64,000 nucleotides of DNA, from contig NZ_JACJPI010000058.1 of assembly GCF_014695975.1 (NCBI RefSeq), positions 372,001 through 436,000 on the forward strand, written 5' to 3'. The position numbers and the translations under genes were made by a program. Positions 38,401 through 48,588 of this stretch are shown here, one piece after another; position 1 is the first letter of the stretch, and the number at the start of each line of letters is the position of its first letter. The stretch is from Leptolyngbya sp. FACHB-321 (GTDB lineage: Bacteria > Cyanobacteriota > Cyanobacteriia > Leptolyngbyales > Leptolyngbyaceae). The notes beneath the pieces were generated by a model. That model worked only from the letters and a program-made list of their open reading frames with translations. It made no database searches and was not told the origin of the DNA.

Positions 38401-41400
38401 AACAATTGTTATAGTCAACATCTTTATCCGACCCTGGAAAGAGCATCTGAGACAAACTCTAGCGTCTTTGATGTCAGCCTACTCTAGCGGTATGGAAACC
38501 GGAGATTTAGAGTTTGGTGCATTTGGTCTGTTGGTGTACTCCTACTTCGCTTACTACAGCGGTAAAGAACTGACAGGTTTAGAAAAGGAGATGGCAATTA
38601 ATAGAGATGCTATTGCTAAAATCAACCAAAAAACAGCACTGAATTATCACGAAATTTATTGGCAAGCTACTTTAAATTTGCTTAGAAAAAGTAAAAATCC
38701 TTGCCGTCTTCAAGGTGAAGCCTGTGATGAGCAGATAAGACTGCCAATTCATGAGCAAGCAGCTGATAAAGCAGCGATCGCCTACATCTATTTAAATAAA
38801 CTTTTACTGTGTTATTGGTTTGAAAGTTACTCAGAGGCGATTGAAAATGCTGCGATAACAGAGAATTATTTAGACGCCGTTGTTGCCACACCGCATGTTC
38901 CGCTCTTCCATTTCTACGATTCTCTAACTAAGCTGGCGATATATTCTAATATGCCACAGACAGAGCAAAAAAACTTTCTTGATAGAGTAAACGCAAATCA
39001 AGAAAAGATGCAGAAATGGGCGCGCCATGCCCCAATGAATTATTTGCATAAGCTTTATCTTGTAGAAGCAGAACGCTACCGTGTACTCGACGAAAAAGTT
39101 AAAGCTGCGGAACTGTACGATGAAGCCATTGCTTTAGCTAAAGAAAACGAATATTTGAATGAAGAAGCACTTGCTTGTGAGCTTGCTGCTAAATTTTATT
39201 TGACATGGGGTAGAGACGCGATCGGTCAACTCTATCTACAGAAGGCATACCACGCGTATCAGGTTTGGGGTGCTCAAGCTAAAGTTGAGCATTTAGAAGA
39301 AAAATATCCTCAACTTCTAGCTAGAACTTCAGTTAAGAGCGGCACAGCAACAACAAGTCCTCAAAGAACGACTACTCATCCTGAAACGGATCACAACCTG
39401 GATTTAGCCACTGTGATGAAGGCAGCTCAAGCTCTTTCAGGTGAGATTGTTTTAGACAAGTTGCTGACAACCTTAATGCAGATTTTGCTTGAAAATGCAG
39501 GTGCAGAAACAGGGGTCTTAATTCTAGAAAAGGCTGGAAAACTCTTGATCGAAGCAACCGGACGTGTTGATCAAGGTGATATAACCGTTCAACAATCACT
39601 TGCTGTAGAAATGAGTCAGCTACCGCTTTCAATCATCAACTATGTACGACAGACTCAGGAGAATGTGGTTCTGAATGAGGCGGCCCGTGAGGGGCTTTTT
39701 ACAACAGATGGCTATATTCTTAATCATCAGCCAAAGTCTGTTTTGTGTACGCCGATCGTTCATCAAGGCAAACTCATTGGCATTCTTTATCTAGAAAACA
39801 ATTTGACGGCCGGTGCTTTCACGTCAGAGCGCGTCGAAATTTTACAGCTTTTATCATCACAAGCTGCTATCTCCATTGAGAATGCTCGTTTGTACACTGA
39901 CTTGGAAGATGCCAATATCAATTTGAAACGATCGCATGAACAGTTAGAGGATTATAGTAAAACCCTGGAAGCGAAAGTAGAAGAACGGACAATACAACTA
40001 CAGCAAGAGGTGCGCGATCGCCAGCGGGCTGAAGAAATCGCTCAATCTGCCAATCGAGCCAAGAGCGAATTTTTGGCAAACATGAGCCATGAACTTCGTA
40101 CACCGCTCAATGGCATCTTAGGATATACCCAAATTTGTCGAAAAGACCGAGCGTTGTCTGAACAGCAAAAGAATCGTATTGCGATCATTCATCAGTGCGG
40201 AGAACATCTGCTAACGCTGATTAATGATGTTTTAGATCTGGCTAAAGTTGAAGCTCGGAAGATGGAATTGTATCCGAGAGAGGTTCATTTGGATGAATTA
40301 TTACAAAGCATTATAGAAATCTGCAAAATCAAAGCTGAACAAAAGGGCATTCCATTAATTTATCAAACGCGATCGCCTTTGCCCAAAGTGATTCAAGCTG
40401 ATGACCAACGCTTACGTCAGGTCTTGCTGAACCTGCTCGGCAATGCCATCAAGTTCACCGAAAAGGGAGCGATCGTCTTTAAGGTGGGCTATCACAAACA
40501 AAAGCTTCGCTTTGAAGTTGAAGACTCAGGCGTTGGTGTCGCTTCTGACCAACTTGATGAGATTTTTCAGCCGTTTCACCAGGTTGGCGAAAATAACCGT
40601 AAGACAGAAGGCACAGGCTTAGGACTAGCTATCAGTCGTCAACTGCTTGAGATGATGGGAGGACGGCTTCAGGTCAAGAGTGTCCTGGGCACAGGGAGCA
40701 CCTTCTGGTTTGATCTAGACCTACGCGTACTTCCTTCGACTGATGTTGCAAATGTCTTAAAACGTACAATTACTGGAGTCAAAGGCGACAAGCGAAAAGT
40801 TCTCATCGTGGACGACAAACCAACTAATCGCTCTATCCTTGTCAATCTCTTAGAGCCGATCGGGTTTGACGTGCTAGACGCTGTAGATGGTGAAGACGGA
40901 CTAAAGAAGGCACAAACATTTCAACCGGATGCCATCTTAATTGATTTAGTAATGCCAAACATAGATGGGTTTGAGGCAACTCGTCGGCTTAGAACAATGC
41001 CAGCTCTAAAAGATGTGGTCGTGATCGCAATCTCGGCTAGTGTCTTTGAATTCGATCAGCAACAGAGCCTTAAAGTGGGCTGCAACGATTTTCTACCGAA
41101 ACCGATTCGGGAAGACGAGCTGCTTCAGAAGTTGCAAGACCATCTAAAACTAGAATGGGTTTACGAGTATGAGAGCGAATCTAGGGAACCCCAAAAAGCA
41201 GGAGCTAAAGCGGAAAATGAGTCAGCGAGTTTTTCCTCTGCTCCCTCTGAATTCGCTATTCCACCCGCAGAAGAGATTGCTATCTTTCTAGATTTAGCTA
41301 TGCGAGGAGACTTACGAGCGATCGCCAAACGAGCAACCCGATTAGAGGAGTCGAACCAGCAGTGGAGCCCTTTTGCCAGCCACTTGCGGCAGCTTGCCAA

Positions 41401-41446
41401 AGAATTTAAGGGACGGCAAATTTTAGAGTTTTTGAAGCAAGTTTGA
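35420..41446 (+). CDS. Ser/Thr kinase - AAA ATPase - GAF - hybrid histidine kinase
   Basis: A 2,008-residue multi-output signalling protein. Domains in order: eukaryotic-type Ser/Thr kinase (about 5-275; catalytic Asp133 in [30 protein letters not shown]); AAA_16-like ATPase (Walker [10 protein letters not shown] with Lys339, Walker [13 protein letters not shown]); a long helical TPR-like region (about 600-1310); GAF (about 1335-1500); a coiled coil; HisKA with His1557 in [10 protein letters not shown]; HATPase_c ([18 protein letters not shown]); receiver with Asp1842 in [13 protein letters not shown]; and an ~80-residue helical tail. All catalytic residues look intact, so both phosphorylation chemistries are possible. 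First gene of an operon with the hybrid kinase that starts nine bases after its stop. Confidence 0.93.
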   Translation: MSTTITGYKLLDVLHEGATTCVYRAKTVSESELGETSVIIKTLKAEYPTIEQLNRLRREYQILQDLEIEEVVKPLALESDGNGLALILSDFDGESLAKVIAEKRFTLNNFLQIAIRLASILVQLHQQTIIHKDIKSHNILINETTGEIRLIDFGISTRLSRENSTISHVNALEGTLSYMSPEQTGRMNRSIDYRTDFYSLGVTFYEMLTGQLPFAAVDVLEIIHCHIAKTPIPPHFVHADIPEPASNIVLKLLAKTAEDRYQSALGLKADLEICLEMLQTSGAVSHFEVGEFDLFSQFSIPEKLYGRNHEVGLLMETFDRVSTGTTEVMLVKGYSGIGKSSLVHEIHKPIVGARGYFISGKFDQFQRNVPYSAMIMAFQSLVKQLLTESEIQLTQWRTDLLTALGSNAQVIIDVVPEVELIVGKQPVPLNLAPTEAQNRFNLIFQNFIRVFCSPEHPLVLFLDDLQWADSATLRLLEVILTNTEAGYLFLIGAYRDNEVSLSHPLSMALNALRSKAVVMHEVSLAPLGIVDISNLVADTLHTDAMAAQHLAELVNRKTSGNPFFVNQFLRTLYQENLLTFKPLPNQVKACWQWSIDQIEALDITDNVVELMIHKLRKLPESTQRLLQLAACVGNIFDLQTLSIIYKRSPAETYQDLWSAIEEDLIFPTSELTLAPAVLTDPYLVDLELRFLHDRVQQAAYALIDDSSKQATHLQVGRLLWQNTSPETLSEKLFEIVDHLNLGIRRITDKAERTAIAQLNLMAGQKAKAAIAYAVATAYLRVGIGLLADDSWTDQYHLALALHTEVTESAYLSGDFEAIPKFVDVVQQCAKNLLDKVKVHEIQIQACVLQNKLLEAVNIAQQTLKLLGVDFPENPALSDVGKALSETAAIVHNKRIEALIDLPQMSDPYQLATIRLLARIFAPAYIAAPALLPLTVCKQVNLSVQYGNASVSPIAYANYGLLLCGVVGDIDSGYQFGQLALNLLSTLNVQDIKTKTIVIVNIFIRPWKEHLRQTLASLMSAYSSGMETGDLEFGAFGLLVYSYFAYYSGKELTGLEKEMAINRDAIAKINQKTALNYHEIYWQATLNLLRKSKNPCRLQGEACDEQIRLPIHEQAADKAAIAYIYLNKLLLCYWFESYSEAIENAAITENYLDAVVATPHVPLFHFYDSLTKLAIYSNMPQTEQKNFLDRVNANQEKMQKWARHAPMNYLHKLYLVEAERYRVLDEKVKAAELYDEAIALAKENEYLNEEALACELAAKFYLTWGRDAIGQLYLQKAYHAYQVWGAQAKVEHLEEKYPQLLARTSVKSGTATTSPQRTTTHPETDHNLDLATVMKAAQALSGEIVLDKLLTTLMQILLENAGAETGVLILEKAGKLLIEATGRVDQGDITVQQSLAVEMSQLPLSIINYVRQTQENVVLNEAAREGLFTTDGYILNHQPKSVLCTPIVHQGKLIGILYLENNLTAGAFTSERVEILQLLSSQAAISIENARLYTDLEDANINLKRSHEQLEDYSKTLEAKVEERTIQLQQEVRDRQRAEEIAQSANRAKSEFLANMSHELRTPLNGILGYTQICRKDRALSEQQKNRIAIIHQCGEHLLTLINDVLDLAKVEARKMELYPREVHLDELLQSIIEICKIKAEQKGIPLIYQTRSPLPKVIQADDQRLRQVLLNLLGNAIKFTEKGAIVFKVGYHKQKLRFEVEDSGVGVASDQLDEIFQPFHQVGENNRKTEGTGLGLAISRQLLEMMGGRLQVKSVLGTGSTFWFDLDLRVLPSTDVANVLKRTITGVKGDKRKVLIVDDKPTNRSILVNLLEPIGFDVLDAVDGEDGLKKAQTFQPDAILIDLVMPNIDGFEATRRLRTMPALKDVVVIAISASVFEFDQQQSLKVGCNDFLPKPIREDELLQKLQDHLKLEWVYEYESESREPQKAGAKAENESASFSSAPSEFAIPPAEEIAIFLDLAMRGDLRAIAKRATRLEESNQQWSPFASHLRQLAKEFKGRQILEFLKQV

Positions 41447-41455
41447 GAGGAGTCC

Positions 41456-43813
41456 ATGAATACAGAGATTGCCGAAAAAGGTGTCATCTTGATCGTGGAT
41501 GATACGCCCACAAACTTAAATGTGCTGCTTGATCTGCTAGAGACTGCTGAGTTCAAAGTGGTGATCGCTGAAGATGGAGAAAGAGCGATCGCTCTAGCAG
41601 AGTATGCTCCACCTGATTTAATTTTGCTAGACGTTCTCATGCCTGGAATCGATGGGTTTGAAACGTGCCGCCGCTTAAAAACAAACTCAGCTACACAAGA
41701 GATTCCAGTCATTTTTCTGACCGCCGTTAGCGATAACGTTGATAAGGTCAAAGGCTTGAATCTTGGAGCCGTTGATTACATCACTAAACCGCTGAATCAT
41801 GAAGAGGTTTTAGCGCGAGTCAATACCCACTTTCGGCTGCAAACCCTGGCTAAGCGATTAACGGAACAGAATGAGCGACTAGAAAAGGAAATCCGGCAGC
41901 GTCAGCAGGTAGAAGCAGAACGCGAGCAAGCCTTTAGAGCACTACAGCGTAGTGAAGCTCGATTTAGACGTTTAATTGAATCTAATGTAATTGGCATTAT
42001 CTTTAGCAAGATGGATGGCAGCATTACAGATGCCAATGATGCCTTTCTCCGAATTATTGGCTACGATCGCGCCGATATGGAAGCTGGGGCTATTAATTGG
42101 CAGGCAATGACGCCTCCAGAATATGCCCATTTGCATCAAGCAGCATTGGCAGAATTAAGCACTACTGGAGCGTTTACCGCCTTTGAGAAGGAATACGTTT
42201 GCAAAGATGGTCACCGCATTCCTGTCCTCATTGGCGGAGCGTTGCTTGATGAATCTCAGGCTATCGTTGCTTTTATTCTTGACCTAACTCAGCATAAGCA
42301 AGCAGAAGACAAAATTCGTGAACAAGCGGCTTTGCTCAACATCACAACAGATGCCATTCTAGTGAGAGATTTAGACAACAAAATTCAGTATTGGAACAAG
42401 GGCGCAGAGCACGTCTATGGGTGGAAGGCTGAAGAAGCGATCGACCAAAATGCGAATCAACTTCTGTATCGACCAGACTCGCTCAAGCAACTTGAAATTG
42501 CTCAAAGCAGTTTAATCGAGTCTGGTACATGGCAAGGTGAATTGTATCAAATTAATAAACAGGGTAAGGAAACCATTGTTGCTAGCCGTTGGACCCTCAT
42601 GCGTGATGCACAGGGGCAACCTAAATCTGTCTTAACGGTTAATACAGACATCACTGAAAAGAAACAGCTCGAAAGCCAGTTTCTGCGGATGCAACGGCTC
42701 GAAAGTTTGGGTACCTTAGCAGGTGGCATTGCTCATGATCTCAACAATATTCTGACCCCTGTTCTTAGTACGGCTCAACTGTTACAACTTAAGTTTCCTG
42801 ATGCCGGTGAGCAAAGTCAGCATTTGCTTAAAATTGTTGAAACAAACACTAGACGCGGGGCTGCTTTGGTTAAGCAAGTACTTCAATTTGCTCGTGGTGT
42901 AGAGGGTAAACGGGCGATCGTGGACGTGAAACATCTGATCCATGAAGTTAAGCAGATTGCTGAGAAGACGTTTCCTAAATCCATTGAGCTGCTGACCAAT
43001 GTAGAACCAGGACTTTGGTTGGTTTCTGGAGATGCAACCCACCTGCATCAAGTGCTGATGAATCTGTTCGTTAATGCTCGTGATGCGATGCCCCATGGCG
43101 GTACACTCACCATTTCTGCCGAAAATCTATTTGTCGATGAATACTATGCCCGTATGAATCTTGATGCATCTGTTGGTTCATATATTGGTATCACAGTCAA
43201 AGACACTGGCATTGGCATGCCAGCCGAAATTATGGATAGAATTTTTGAACCATTTTTTACAACGAAAGAGATTGGTAAAGGGACAGGGTTAGGGCTTTCT
43301 ACTGTAAGGGGTATTGTTAAAAGTCACGACGGGTTCATTAATGTGTTTAGCAGGGTTGGTCAAGGAACTGAGTTCAAAGTATTTTTACCAGCTGTAGAAG
43401 CGACTGTTTCTCCACAAGTAGAACCTCCTAATCTGTTTGATGGAAATCAACAATGGATCCTTGTTGTCGATGATGAAATCGAAATTTTAGAAACAACAAA
43501 AGTTTCGCTAGAAGCCTACAACTACCACGTGCTGACAGCTAATGATGGCATTGAAGCGATTTCACTTTATGCTCGATACAAGCACAGAATTGCTGTTGCA
43601 CTGGTGGATATGATGATGCCATCAATGGACGGCATAACAACAATTCAAACCCTGCAAAAAATCAACCCGCAGCTCAAAGCAATTGTAATCAGTGGCTTTG
43701 TACCTAATGATAAATTGAGAGGGGTAGGCGAAATCAAAAACTTTATCGCTAAGCCCTACACCATTCAACAACTGCTGCAAACAATACAGACCGTATTAGA
43801 ACAACCTTTTTAA
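41456..43813 (+). CDS. Receiver-PAS-PAS-histidine kinase-receiver
   Basis: A 785-residue soluble hybrid kinase. The N-terminal receiver (about 8-125) has Asp in [13 protein letters not shown] and Lys in [12 protein letters not shown] short coiled coil, two PAS domains (about 165-285 and 290-405), and an NtrB-type HisKA ([19 protein letters not shown]) follow, then HATPase_c ([32 protein letters not shown]) and a second receiver with Asp in [13 protein letters not shown] and Lys in [10 protein letters not shown]. It begins nine bases after the giant kinase gene, with GAGAGGAG before the ATG, so they are cotranscribed; its first receiver is a natural target of the upstream kinase. Confidence 0.92.
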   Translation: MNTEIAEKGVILIVDDTPTNLNVLLDLLETAEFKVVIAEDGERAIALAEYAPPDLILLDVLMPGIDGFETCRRLKTNSATQEIPVIFLTAVSDNVDKVKGLNLGAVDYITKPLNHEEVLARVNTHFRLQTLAKRLTEQNERLEKEIRQRQQVEAEREQAFRALQRSEARFRRLIESNVIGIIFSKMDGSITDANDAFLRIIGYDRADMEAGAINWQAMTPPEYAHLHQAALAELSTTGAFTAFEKEYVCKDGHRIPVLIGGALLDESQAIVAFILDLTQHKQAEDKIREQAALLNITTDAILVRDLDNKIQYWNKGAEHVYGWKAEEAIDQNANQLLYRPDSLKQLEIAQSSLIESGTWQGELYQINKQGKETIVASRWTLMRDAQGQPKSVLTVNTDITEKKQLESQFLRMQRLESLGTLAGGIAHDLNNILTPVLSTAQLLQLKFPDAGEQSQHLLKIVETNTRRGAALVKQVLQFARGVEGKRAIVDVKHLIHEVKQIAEKTFPKSIELLTNVEPGLWLVSGDATHLHQVLMNLFVNARDAMPHGGTLTISAENLFVDEYYARMNLDASVGSYIGITVKDTGIGMPAEIMDRIFEPFFTTKEIGKGTGLGLSTVRGIVKSHDGFINVFSRVGQGTEFKVFLPAVEATVSPQVEPPNLFDGNQQWILVVDDEIEILETTKVSLEAYNYHVLTANDGIEAISLYARYKHRIAVALVDMMMPSMDGITTIQTLQKINPQLKAIVISGFVPNDKLRGVGEIKNFIAKPYTIQQLLQTIQTVLEQPF

Positions 43814-44143
43814 GCAGAAATTTGAACGTTGATCAGCTTCATACCTACACCATCTCTACGCTTCTTGAAGGTATGGGAGTCGGGCAATTGTTGATCGTTT
43901 GGCAACGGCACAGTCAGCTTATGCAAAACGAAGAAATAAGTGTCATAACTGAAGGAATAAATGCCACAGCCGCTTTTGCCTCAAAGCTTTACAGAGCAAG
44001 GCTTGAGACTTTTTAGTCGCCAGTTTTTAGAAAAACGCAACTAAAAGATTCCATGTCATTTTGTGGGGGCTGAAGGAATAAACGTCTTCAATCTGTCTCA
44101 ATAGAATGGAAGGAGATGAGCAAACCGCTGTCGAGCTGAGTTG
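43814..44143. other. Intergenic region
   Basis: About 330 bases downstream of the kinase operon with no supported gene. A weak stem (CTTTTTAGT with ACTAAAAG, about 44007-44048) might end the operon transcript. Confidence 0.4.
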
Positions 44144-44311
44144 ATGGAGAGTGATGATCGCCTCCCAAAAGGTCATTCACTTTATCATGAAGTCAATCCT
44201 TGCAGGCTGTGTGTTGGAGGTAAACCGAATGAGTTGGTAGTGTCGTACCCGAGGGCGATCGCTAAGATCAAGTTACGTGTCACTGTTCCGCACCATCCAC
44301 TGAATTTCTAA
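44144..44311 (+). CDS. Possible 55-residue protein directly upstream of the HNH gene
   Basis: Open frame from ATG 44144 to TAA 44309-44311, ending three bases before the HNH start codon, as in an operon. It contains NPCRLCVGGKPNELV and AIAKIKLRVTVPHHP. The ribosome-binding site is weak. The stretch AIAKIKL recurs in a second small frame on the other side of the HNH gene with only synonymous codon differences. Confidence 0.35.
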   Translation: MESDDRLPKGHSLYHEVNPCRLCVGGKPNELVVSYPRAIAKIKLRVTVPHHPLNF

Positions 44312-44314
44312 GCG

Positions 44315-44599
44315 ATGCCGCAACTCTGCGAACTTTGCCAGCGCGAGATGTCTGCGCTCACCGAACATCACCTGATTCCGCGTCAAAAGACGAAACGCAA
44401 GGGGCTTGCCCCCAGCCCCACGATTCAAATTTGCTCTGCCTGTCACCGACAAATTCACACGCTCTACGACAACTCCCATTTAGCACTACACCTGAATACT
44501 CTAGAAAAGCTAAAGCAAGACATACAGCTACAAAAATTTCTCGCCTGGGTTCACAAGCAAGACCCAAATAAACGAGTGAAAATAGATCGAAAGCGGTAG
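44315..44599 (+). CDS. HNH endonuclease-like protein
   Basis: A 94-residue protein with a compact HNH/zinc fold: LCELCQREM (first Cys pair), EHHLIPRQ (central His pair), ICSACHRQIHTLY (second Cys pair and final His), followed by a basic C-terminus. The order C-x2-C ... HH ... C-x2-C-x-x-x-H is typical of HNH nucleases and related small zinc proteins. No restriction or toxin partner is nearby. It could be a free-standing nuclease, a mobile-element leftover or a non-catalytic nucleic-acid binder. Confidence 0.78.
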   Translation: MPQLCELCQREMSALTEHHLIPRQKTKRKGLAPSPTIQICSACHRQIHTLYDNSHLALHLNTLEKLKQDIQLQKFLAWVHKQDPNKRVKIDRKR

Positions 44600-44662
44600 A
44601 TTTCGCCTGAAGCCGTTACAATCGGTTCCAGATTGGCAATCTGTCGCGGGTGAACTGAAGTC

Positions 44663-44791
44663 GTGAAACTCACTGCTCCGGTTCACCTCACGCTCAAGGA
44701 GAGCGGGTTGGATCGCATTGGTGGAGCGATCGCCAAGATAAAATTGCTTTTCACTTCTGACAATGAATCGTCATTTCGGGATATTAAGTAG
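44663..44791 (+). CDS. Possible 42-residue peptide downstream of the HNH gene
   Basis: GTG 44663 to TAG 44789-44791. Contains HLTLKESGLDRIGGAIAKIK and ends FRDIK. No strong ribosome-binding site. It shares AIAKIKL, encoded with different synonymous codons, with the small frame at 44144-44311. Confidence 0.3.
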   Translation: MKLTAPVHLTLKESGLDRIGGAIAKIKLLFTSDNESSFRDIK

Positions 44792-44858
44792 AGTGCCAAA
44801 GCTTTAAGACTGTTTTGCGTTACACCAGTAGATGGTGTTTGGACGTTAGCTGAAGCCT

Positions 44859-46313
44859 GTGAAATTAAACTATAAACGCTTGGGACTCCTGATATTCGCG
44901 ATTCTGCTGGTTGTCTCGTCCTGGTTGGGAATCGCGACCGCCCGATCGGGACTGGCGGTGCGGTCGTTCCAAAAAGAGGGTATTCCTCTGCTCTACCTGA
45001 CTCCTCAAGGGGCAAAGGCAGTCCCAGGAGTGTTGGTTGCACATGGGTTTGCAGGCTCCAAACAGCTGATGTTGGGCTATGCACACGTTCTGGCTCATGC
45101 AGGCTACGCAGTCATGCTCTGGGATTTTGACGGGCATGGCGCGAATGGAACTCGCTTACAGCGTTATGAGCTACAGCAGAATCTAGATGTTGCTTTGCAA
45201 GCTCTCCTAGAACAACCCCAGGTTGACCCAAATCGCTTGGCATTGCTGGGACACTCGATGGGCAGCGGGATTGTGATGACGGCTGGGATTCGTAACCCTA
45301 ATCGCTTCGCCGCAACAGTTGCCGTTTCCCCAACCGGGGCGAACGTGACTCCCCAATCTCCCCGCAATTTGCAACTACAGGCAGGGAGTGGAGAGGGACG
45401 TTTTGTGAGCAATGCCGAACGCTTGCTGGCACAGGCGGGGGGTGAAAACACGAACCTGGCAACAGGGCAGGGGCGGTCATTGGTAGTCATTCCCGGTGTT
45501 GAACACATCACCATTTTGTTTAGTGATAGGAGTCATGAGGCAGCACTGCGCTGGCTGGATGCAACATTTGGCAAAACCAACGGTAGTCAGTACGTTGATC
45601 GCCGCATGGCTTGGTACGGCTTACATTTACTGGGCTGGCTAGTGGGGTTGGCAGCCATCGCACCGCTTCTAACCCAACCCCAAACGCTTGTCACAAAAAT
45701 AGCTCCTGTCCGACGCTGGGCAGGCTTAATCGTTGCACCACTGGCGGCAACCGCAGGGTTAGTCCTTCTAAGCCAACGGTTTGAACTCCAGAATTTAGGT
45801 GGGGTTCAAGTGGGTGGAGCGGTTGGAGTCTGGTTTTTGCTTGCCGGGTTAACCTGGCTGGGAGTACTAGCGCGTCTACCTCGTCCGACCCTGCGTGCCG
45901 TTGGGCTGGGAGTTTTACTGTTTGTTATCCTCTGGGTTGCCTTTGGGGCAATGGCGCAGGTAGTGTGGCTTCAGTGGTGGCTCATTCCCATTCGACTGAA
46001 GGTGTGGTTGCCAATCGCGATCGCCTGTTTTCCCTGGTTTCTGGCAGTGGGAATCGTGCAAGAGCATATTGGGGTCCGCAAACGTCTTCTCTGGTGGTTG
46101 GGACAGAGCGTCGTTTTGATTGGCGGCTTCGTGTTAACGCTCAACTTTTTACCGCAATTGGGCTTTATGTTTTTGCTTCTGCCGCTCTTTCCGCTATTGA
46201 TGGGCATCTTGTCTCTGGTTGCTGGCTTGCTAAATCGAGCATGGGTCTACGCGATCGGCTCTGCTTTGTTCTTTGGTTGGTTATTGGCAGCAGGCTTTTC
46301 CCTCTCTGCTTGA
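44859..46313 (+). CDS. Membrane-anchored alpha/beta hydrolase
   Basis: A 484-residue protein with GTG start. One N-terminal membrane segment (about 8-27, LLIFAILLVVSSWLGIA) is followed by an alpha/beta hydrolase domain (about 45-245): oxyanion segment LVAHGFAGSKQ, nucleophile elbow GHSMGSG, and catalytic His probably in VIPGVEHITILF. The C-terminal ~230 residues hold about seven hydrophobic helices. The hydrolase thus sits on a polytopic membrane domain. Substrate unknown; esters or peptides are possible. Stands alone upstream of an IS982 remnant. Confidence 0.82.
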   Translation: MKLNYKRLGLLIFAILLVVSSWLGIATARSGLAVRSFQKEGIPLLYLTPQGAKAVPGVLVAHGFAGSKQLMLGYAHVLAHAGYAVMLWDFDGHGANGTRLQRYELQQNLDVALQALLEQPQVDPNRLALLGHSMGSGIVMTAGIRNPNRFAATVAVSPTGANVTPQSPRNLQLQAGSGEGRFVSNAERLLAQAGGENTNLATGQGRSLVVIPGVEHITILFSDRSHEAALRWLDATFGKTNGSQYVDRRMAWYGLHLLGWLVGLAAIAPLLTQPQTLVTKIAPVRRWAGLIVAPLAATAGLVLLSQRFELQNLGGVQVGGAVGVWFLLAGLTWLGVLARLPRPTLRAVGLGVLLFVILWVAFGAMAQVVWLQWWLIPIRLKVWLPIAIACFPWFLAVGIVQEHIGVRKRLLWWLGQSVVLIGGFVLTLNFLPQLGFMFLLLPLFPLLMGILSLVAGLLNRAWVYAIGSALFFGWLLAAGFSLSA

Positions 46314-46411
46314 TCTGTGTGCGCTGGCAATTCGCCCTTGAGACTCAGCCCCTCTTGCAACGATTTGGTTACAGTCACGAAGCAGTCTCCATCGCGCAAG
46401 GCAGTCTCTAT

Positions 46412-46777
46412 CTAACGTGATTGGATAAGGAAAGGGGAGGGAAGTACGCTGAAATTAACCAAAATACTCAGCCCCATGTTTAGCTTAGAAGCCTTGTTCT
46501 GCTCAATCGCTGACTGCTGCCAACGCTTTAAACCGAGCTGGCAACGGCAGTGACTCACCAGCGTTTGTATAAACAGGCTTGCAAATGCGCCATCATTGAA
46601 TCGATCATTGACCAACTCAAGAACATCTCCCAGATCGAGCATTCGCGCCATCGTAGCCCCGTTCACTTCTGCGTCAATGTTCTGTACGGTTTGATTGCTT
46701 ACTGTCGTCAGCCTAAGAAACCCACCCTTAACCTGGACGACGTTTTAGTCTATGCCCTTAGCCAAAACTCACGTTAG
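46412..46777 (+). mobile_element. IS982-family element with large internal deletion
   Basis: Inverted ends CTAACGTGA (46412-46420) and TCACGTTAG (46769-46777) enclose two transposase fragments. The first, from ATG 46476, reads [20 protein letters not shown], the N-terminus of IS982 transposases. About six residues later it meets the C-terminal part in another frame (46550-46777): [20 protein letters not shown], then [19 protein letters not shown]. About 600-700 bases including most of the DDE core are missing. The result is a 366-bp non-autonomous element. Confidence 0.8.
46550..46777 (+). pseudogene. IS982 transposase C-terminal fragment
   Basis: Contains the conserved [20 protein letters not shown] and [18 protein letters not shown] segments of IS982 transposases. 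The N-terminal fragment ends just before it in a different frame. Not functional. Confidence 0.8.
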
Positions 46778-47235
46778 TACGCCCTTGACGCCTTGTAGTA
46801 TGTTGTATTATATTGTGGTATGAGGTGAGGCACCAAGCAGCTAAAGCAATGACCACTCGCGCCCTTCCAAACACAAAGCTGCTCTTGAAGCCTTTAGGGT
46901 CTAGCAAGACTCATGCTGCGGGTAACGCTGCCCCCCTTTAAGAGGAGCGATTCAGCAGTTTCGTCTTTCGCCCCAAAACGCATTCACGTTAGTGTGCCGT
47001 AGGCGATCGTGATGTAACGGCTAGCATCTGAGTCTGCCAGTCTCAGCGTATGGGTATCCTCTTTGGAAACGCTTACGCGAACGAGTCCCATCGATCGCTT
47101 GGGCGTGCCGCTAGGCAATCGCTCTTGTCTTCCCCTAGCGCTTACCCGGAGCCGTTCACTGGATGGCAGCAACAGGAATGGGAACCCATCCACTCATACA
47201 GAGTAAACCCGCAAGATCAACAAGGATACGAAACC

Positions 47236-48417
47236 ATGCCTTACGAAACTTTGCCTTTAGACACTCGCGCCCCCGTCCTCTCTTGGGCAGGGCACGCGCT
47301 GGGACACGAAGAAGCGCGGATGGCACGCAATGTTGCCTCACTTCCGTTTGTGTTTAAGCACGTCTCCCTGATGCCCGATGTGCATCTTGGCAAAGGGGCG
47401 CTGGTCGGTTCCGTGGTGGCAACCAAGGACGCGATCGTGCCGGCTGCGGTCGGTGTGGATATCGGTTGTGGGATGGCAGCGGTCAAAACGCCTTACACTG
47501 CCGCGCAATTAGAAGGAAAGCTCAAGCAGATCCGCCTGGACATTGAGGCGGCAATTCCCACGGGCTTTAACGATAATAAGGAAATTGAAAAGACCGTCTC
47601 CAACTGGCAGGGCTGGCAGGATTTCAAGCATCTGCATCCCAAGGTGCAAGGATTGGAAGGAAAGGCAAGCAAACAGATGGGTTCACTTGGCGGCGGCAAC
47701 CACTTTATTGAGGTTTGCCTCGACACCGAGGATCAGGTCTGGTTGATGCTGCACTCTGGTTCGCGGCACATTGGTAACGTCTTGGCGCAACGGCACATCG
47801 AAACCGCAAAGGAGTTAGCGAAGCTGGCGGGAGCCAAACTGCCCGATCCTGACCTGGCTCACTTTGTGCAGGGCACACCAGAGTTTGCTGCCTATTGGCA
47901 TGACCTGCAATGGGCACAGGGTTATGCCCTCTACAACCGAGTGGTGATGATGGCACGCTTCCAACGGATTGTTGAACGTCATCTGGCAGGCGGGAAGCCT
48001 ATGAAAGCGTTGCTGACGGTGAACTGCCACCACAACTACGCGGAACAGGAAACCCACTACGGCGAGCCTGTGTATGTAACTCGCAAGGGTGCAGTGCGTG
48101 CTCGTGAAGCGGATTACGGCATCATCCCTGGTTCGATGGGTGCCCAGTCATTCATCGTCAAGGGCAAAGGCAACACCCACAGCTATTGCTCGTGTTCGCA
48201 TGGGGCGGGACGGCTAATGTCACGCAACAAGGCGAAACTCCACTTCAGCCTAGATGACTTGATTCAGCAAACAGCGGGTGTGGAGTGTCGTAAGGATGCT
48301 GGGGTCATTGATGAGATTCCGGGCGCTTACAAGCCGATCGCCCAGGTTATGGCAAATCAGTCCGACTTGGTTGAGGTGGTTGCGACGCTCAAGCAGGTTG
48401 TCTGTGTCAAAGGTTAG
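47236..48417 (+). CDS. rtcB: RtcB-type RNA ligase
   Basis: A 393-residue Mn/GTP-dependent RNA ligase that joins 3'-phosphate or 2',3'-cyclic phosphate to 5'-OH RNA ends. ATG 47236 (MPYETLPLDTRAPVLSW) has AAGGA nine bases upstream and gives a length close to bacterial homologues. Metal- and guanylate-site motifs are present: LMPDVHLGKG, VGVDIGCGMAAV, SLGGGNHFIEV, LMLHSGSRHIG, LTVNCHHNYAEQ and YCSCSHGAGRLMSRNKA, where the His of SHGAGR is the guanylation residue. No archease or rtcA neighbour. A terminator follows. Likely RNA repair rather than tRNA splicing, by analogy. Confidence 0.92.
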   Translation: MPYETLPLDTRAPVLSWAGHALGHEEARMARNVASLPFVFKHVSLMPDVHLGKGALVGSVVATKDAIVPAAVGVDIGCGMAAVKTPYTAAQLEGKLKQIRLDIEAAIPTGFNDNKEIEKTVSNWQGWQDFKHLHPKVQGLEGKASKQMGSLGGGNHFIEVCLDTEDQVWLMLHSGSRHIGNVLAQRHIETAKELAKLAGAKLPDPDLAHFVQGTPEFAAYWHDLQWAQGYALYNRVVMMARFQRIVERHLAGGKPMKALLTVNCHHNYAEQETHYGEPVYVTRKGAVRAREADYGIIPGSMGAQSFIVKGKGNTHSYCSCSHGAGRLMSRNKAKLHFSLDDLIQQTAGVECRKDAGVIDEIPGAYKPIAQVMANQSDLVEVVATLKQVVCVKG

Positions 48418-48457
48418 CCTTAGCGGCGGCAATTAGCCTGCTGTTCAGTAGCGCAAT

Positions 48458-48481
48458 GAGCGATCGTCATGGCGATCGCTC
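48458..48481. terminator. Terminator between rtcB and ssuB (convergent)
   Basis: GAGCGATCG (48458-48466) and CGATCGCTC (48473-48481) form a 9-bp stem followed by TTATAAT. It contains HIP1 half-sites. Confidence 0.65.
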
Positions 48482-48588
48482 TTATAATCCTGTAACGCAG
48501 TAGGGAGAGTGCCTCCCTTACAAAGCCAAATGCATGTTCAAATTCAAACTTTGACAAAACCCTGTGCTTAATCTTTGCAACAGAACCA

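Larger units (their letters stand above)
46314..47235. other. Intergenic region with IS982 remnant and short repeats
   Basis: Holds the deleted IS982 element (46412-46777) and, right of it, a second TCACGTTAGT (46984-46993). Near 47070-47120 there is text like the small dispersed repeats of cyanobacteria (CTCTTTGGAAACGCTTACGC, then GAACG). The rtcB frame is open upstream to 47050 but is not considered coding there. Confidence 0.5.

Noticed and set aside
43822-44016. 64-codon frame just after the hybrid kinase operon
   Set aside because: TTG start with no ribosome-binding site and no recognisable feature.
47050-47235. N-terminal extension of the rtcB frame
   Set aside because: The upstream 62 codons do not resemble RtcB, contain short-repeat text, and ATG 47236 has its own ribosome-binding site.
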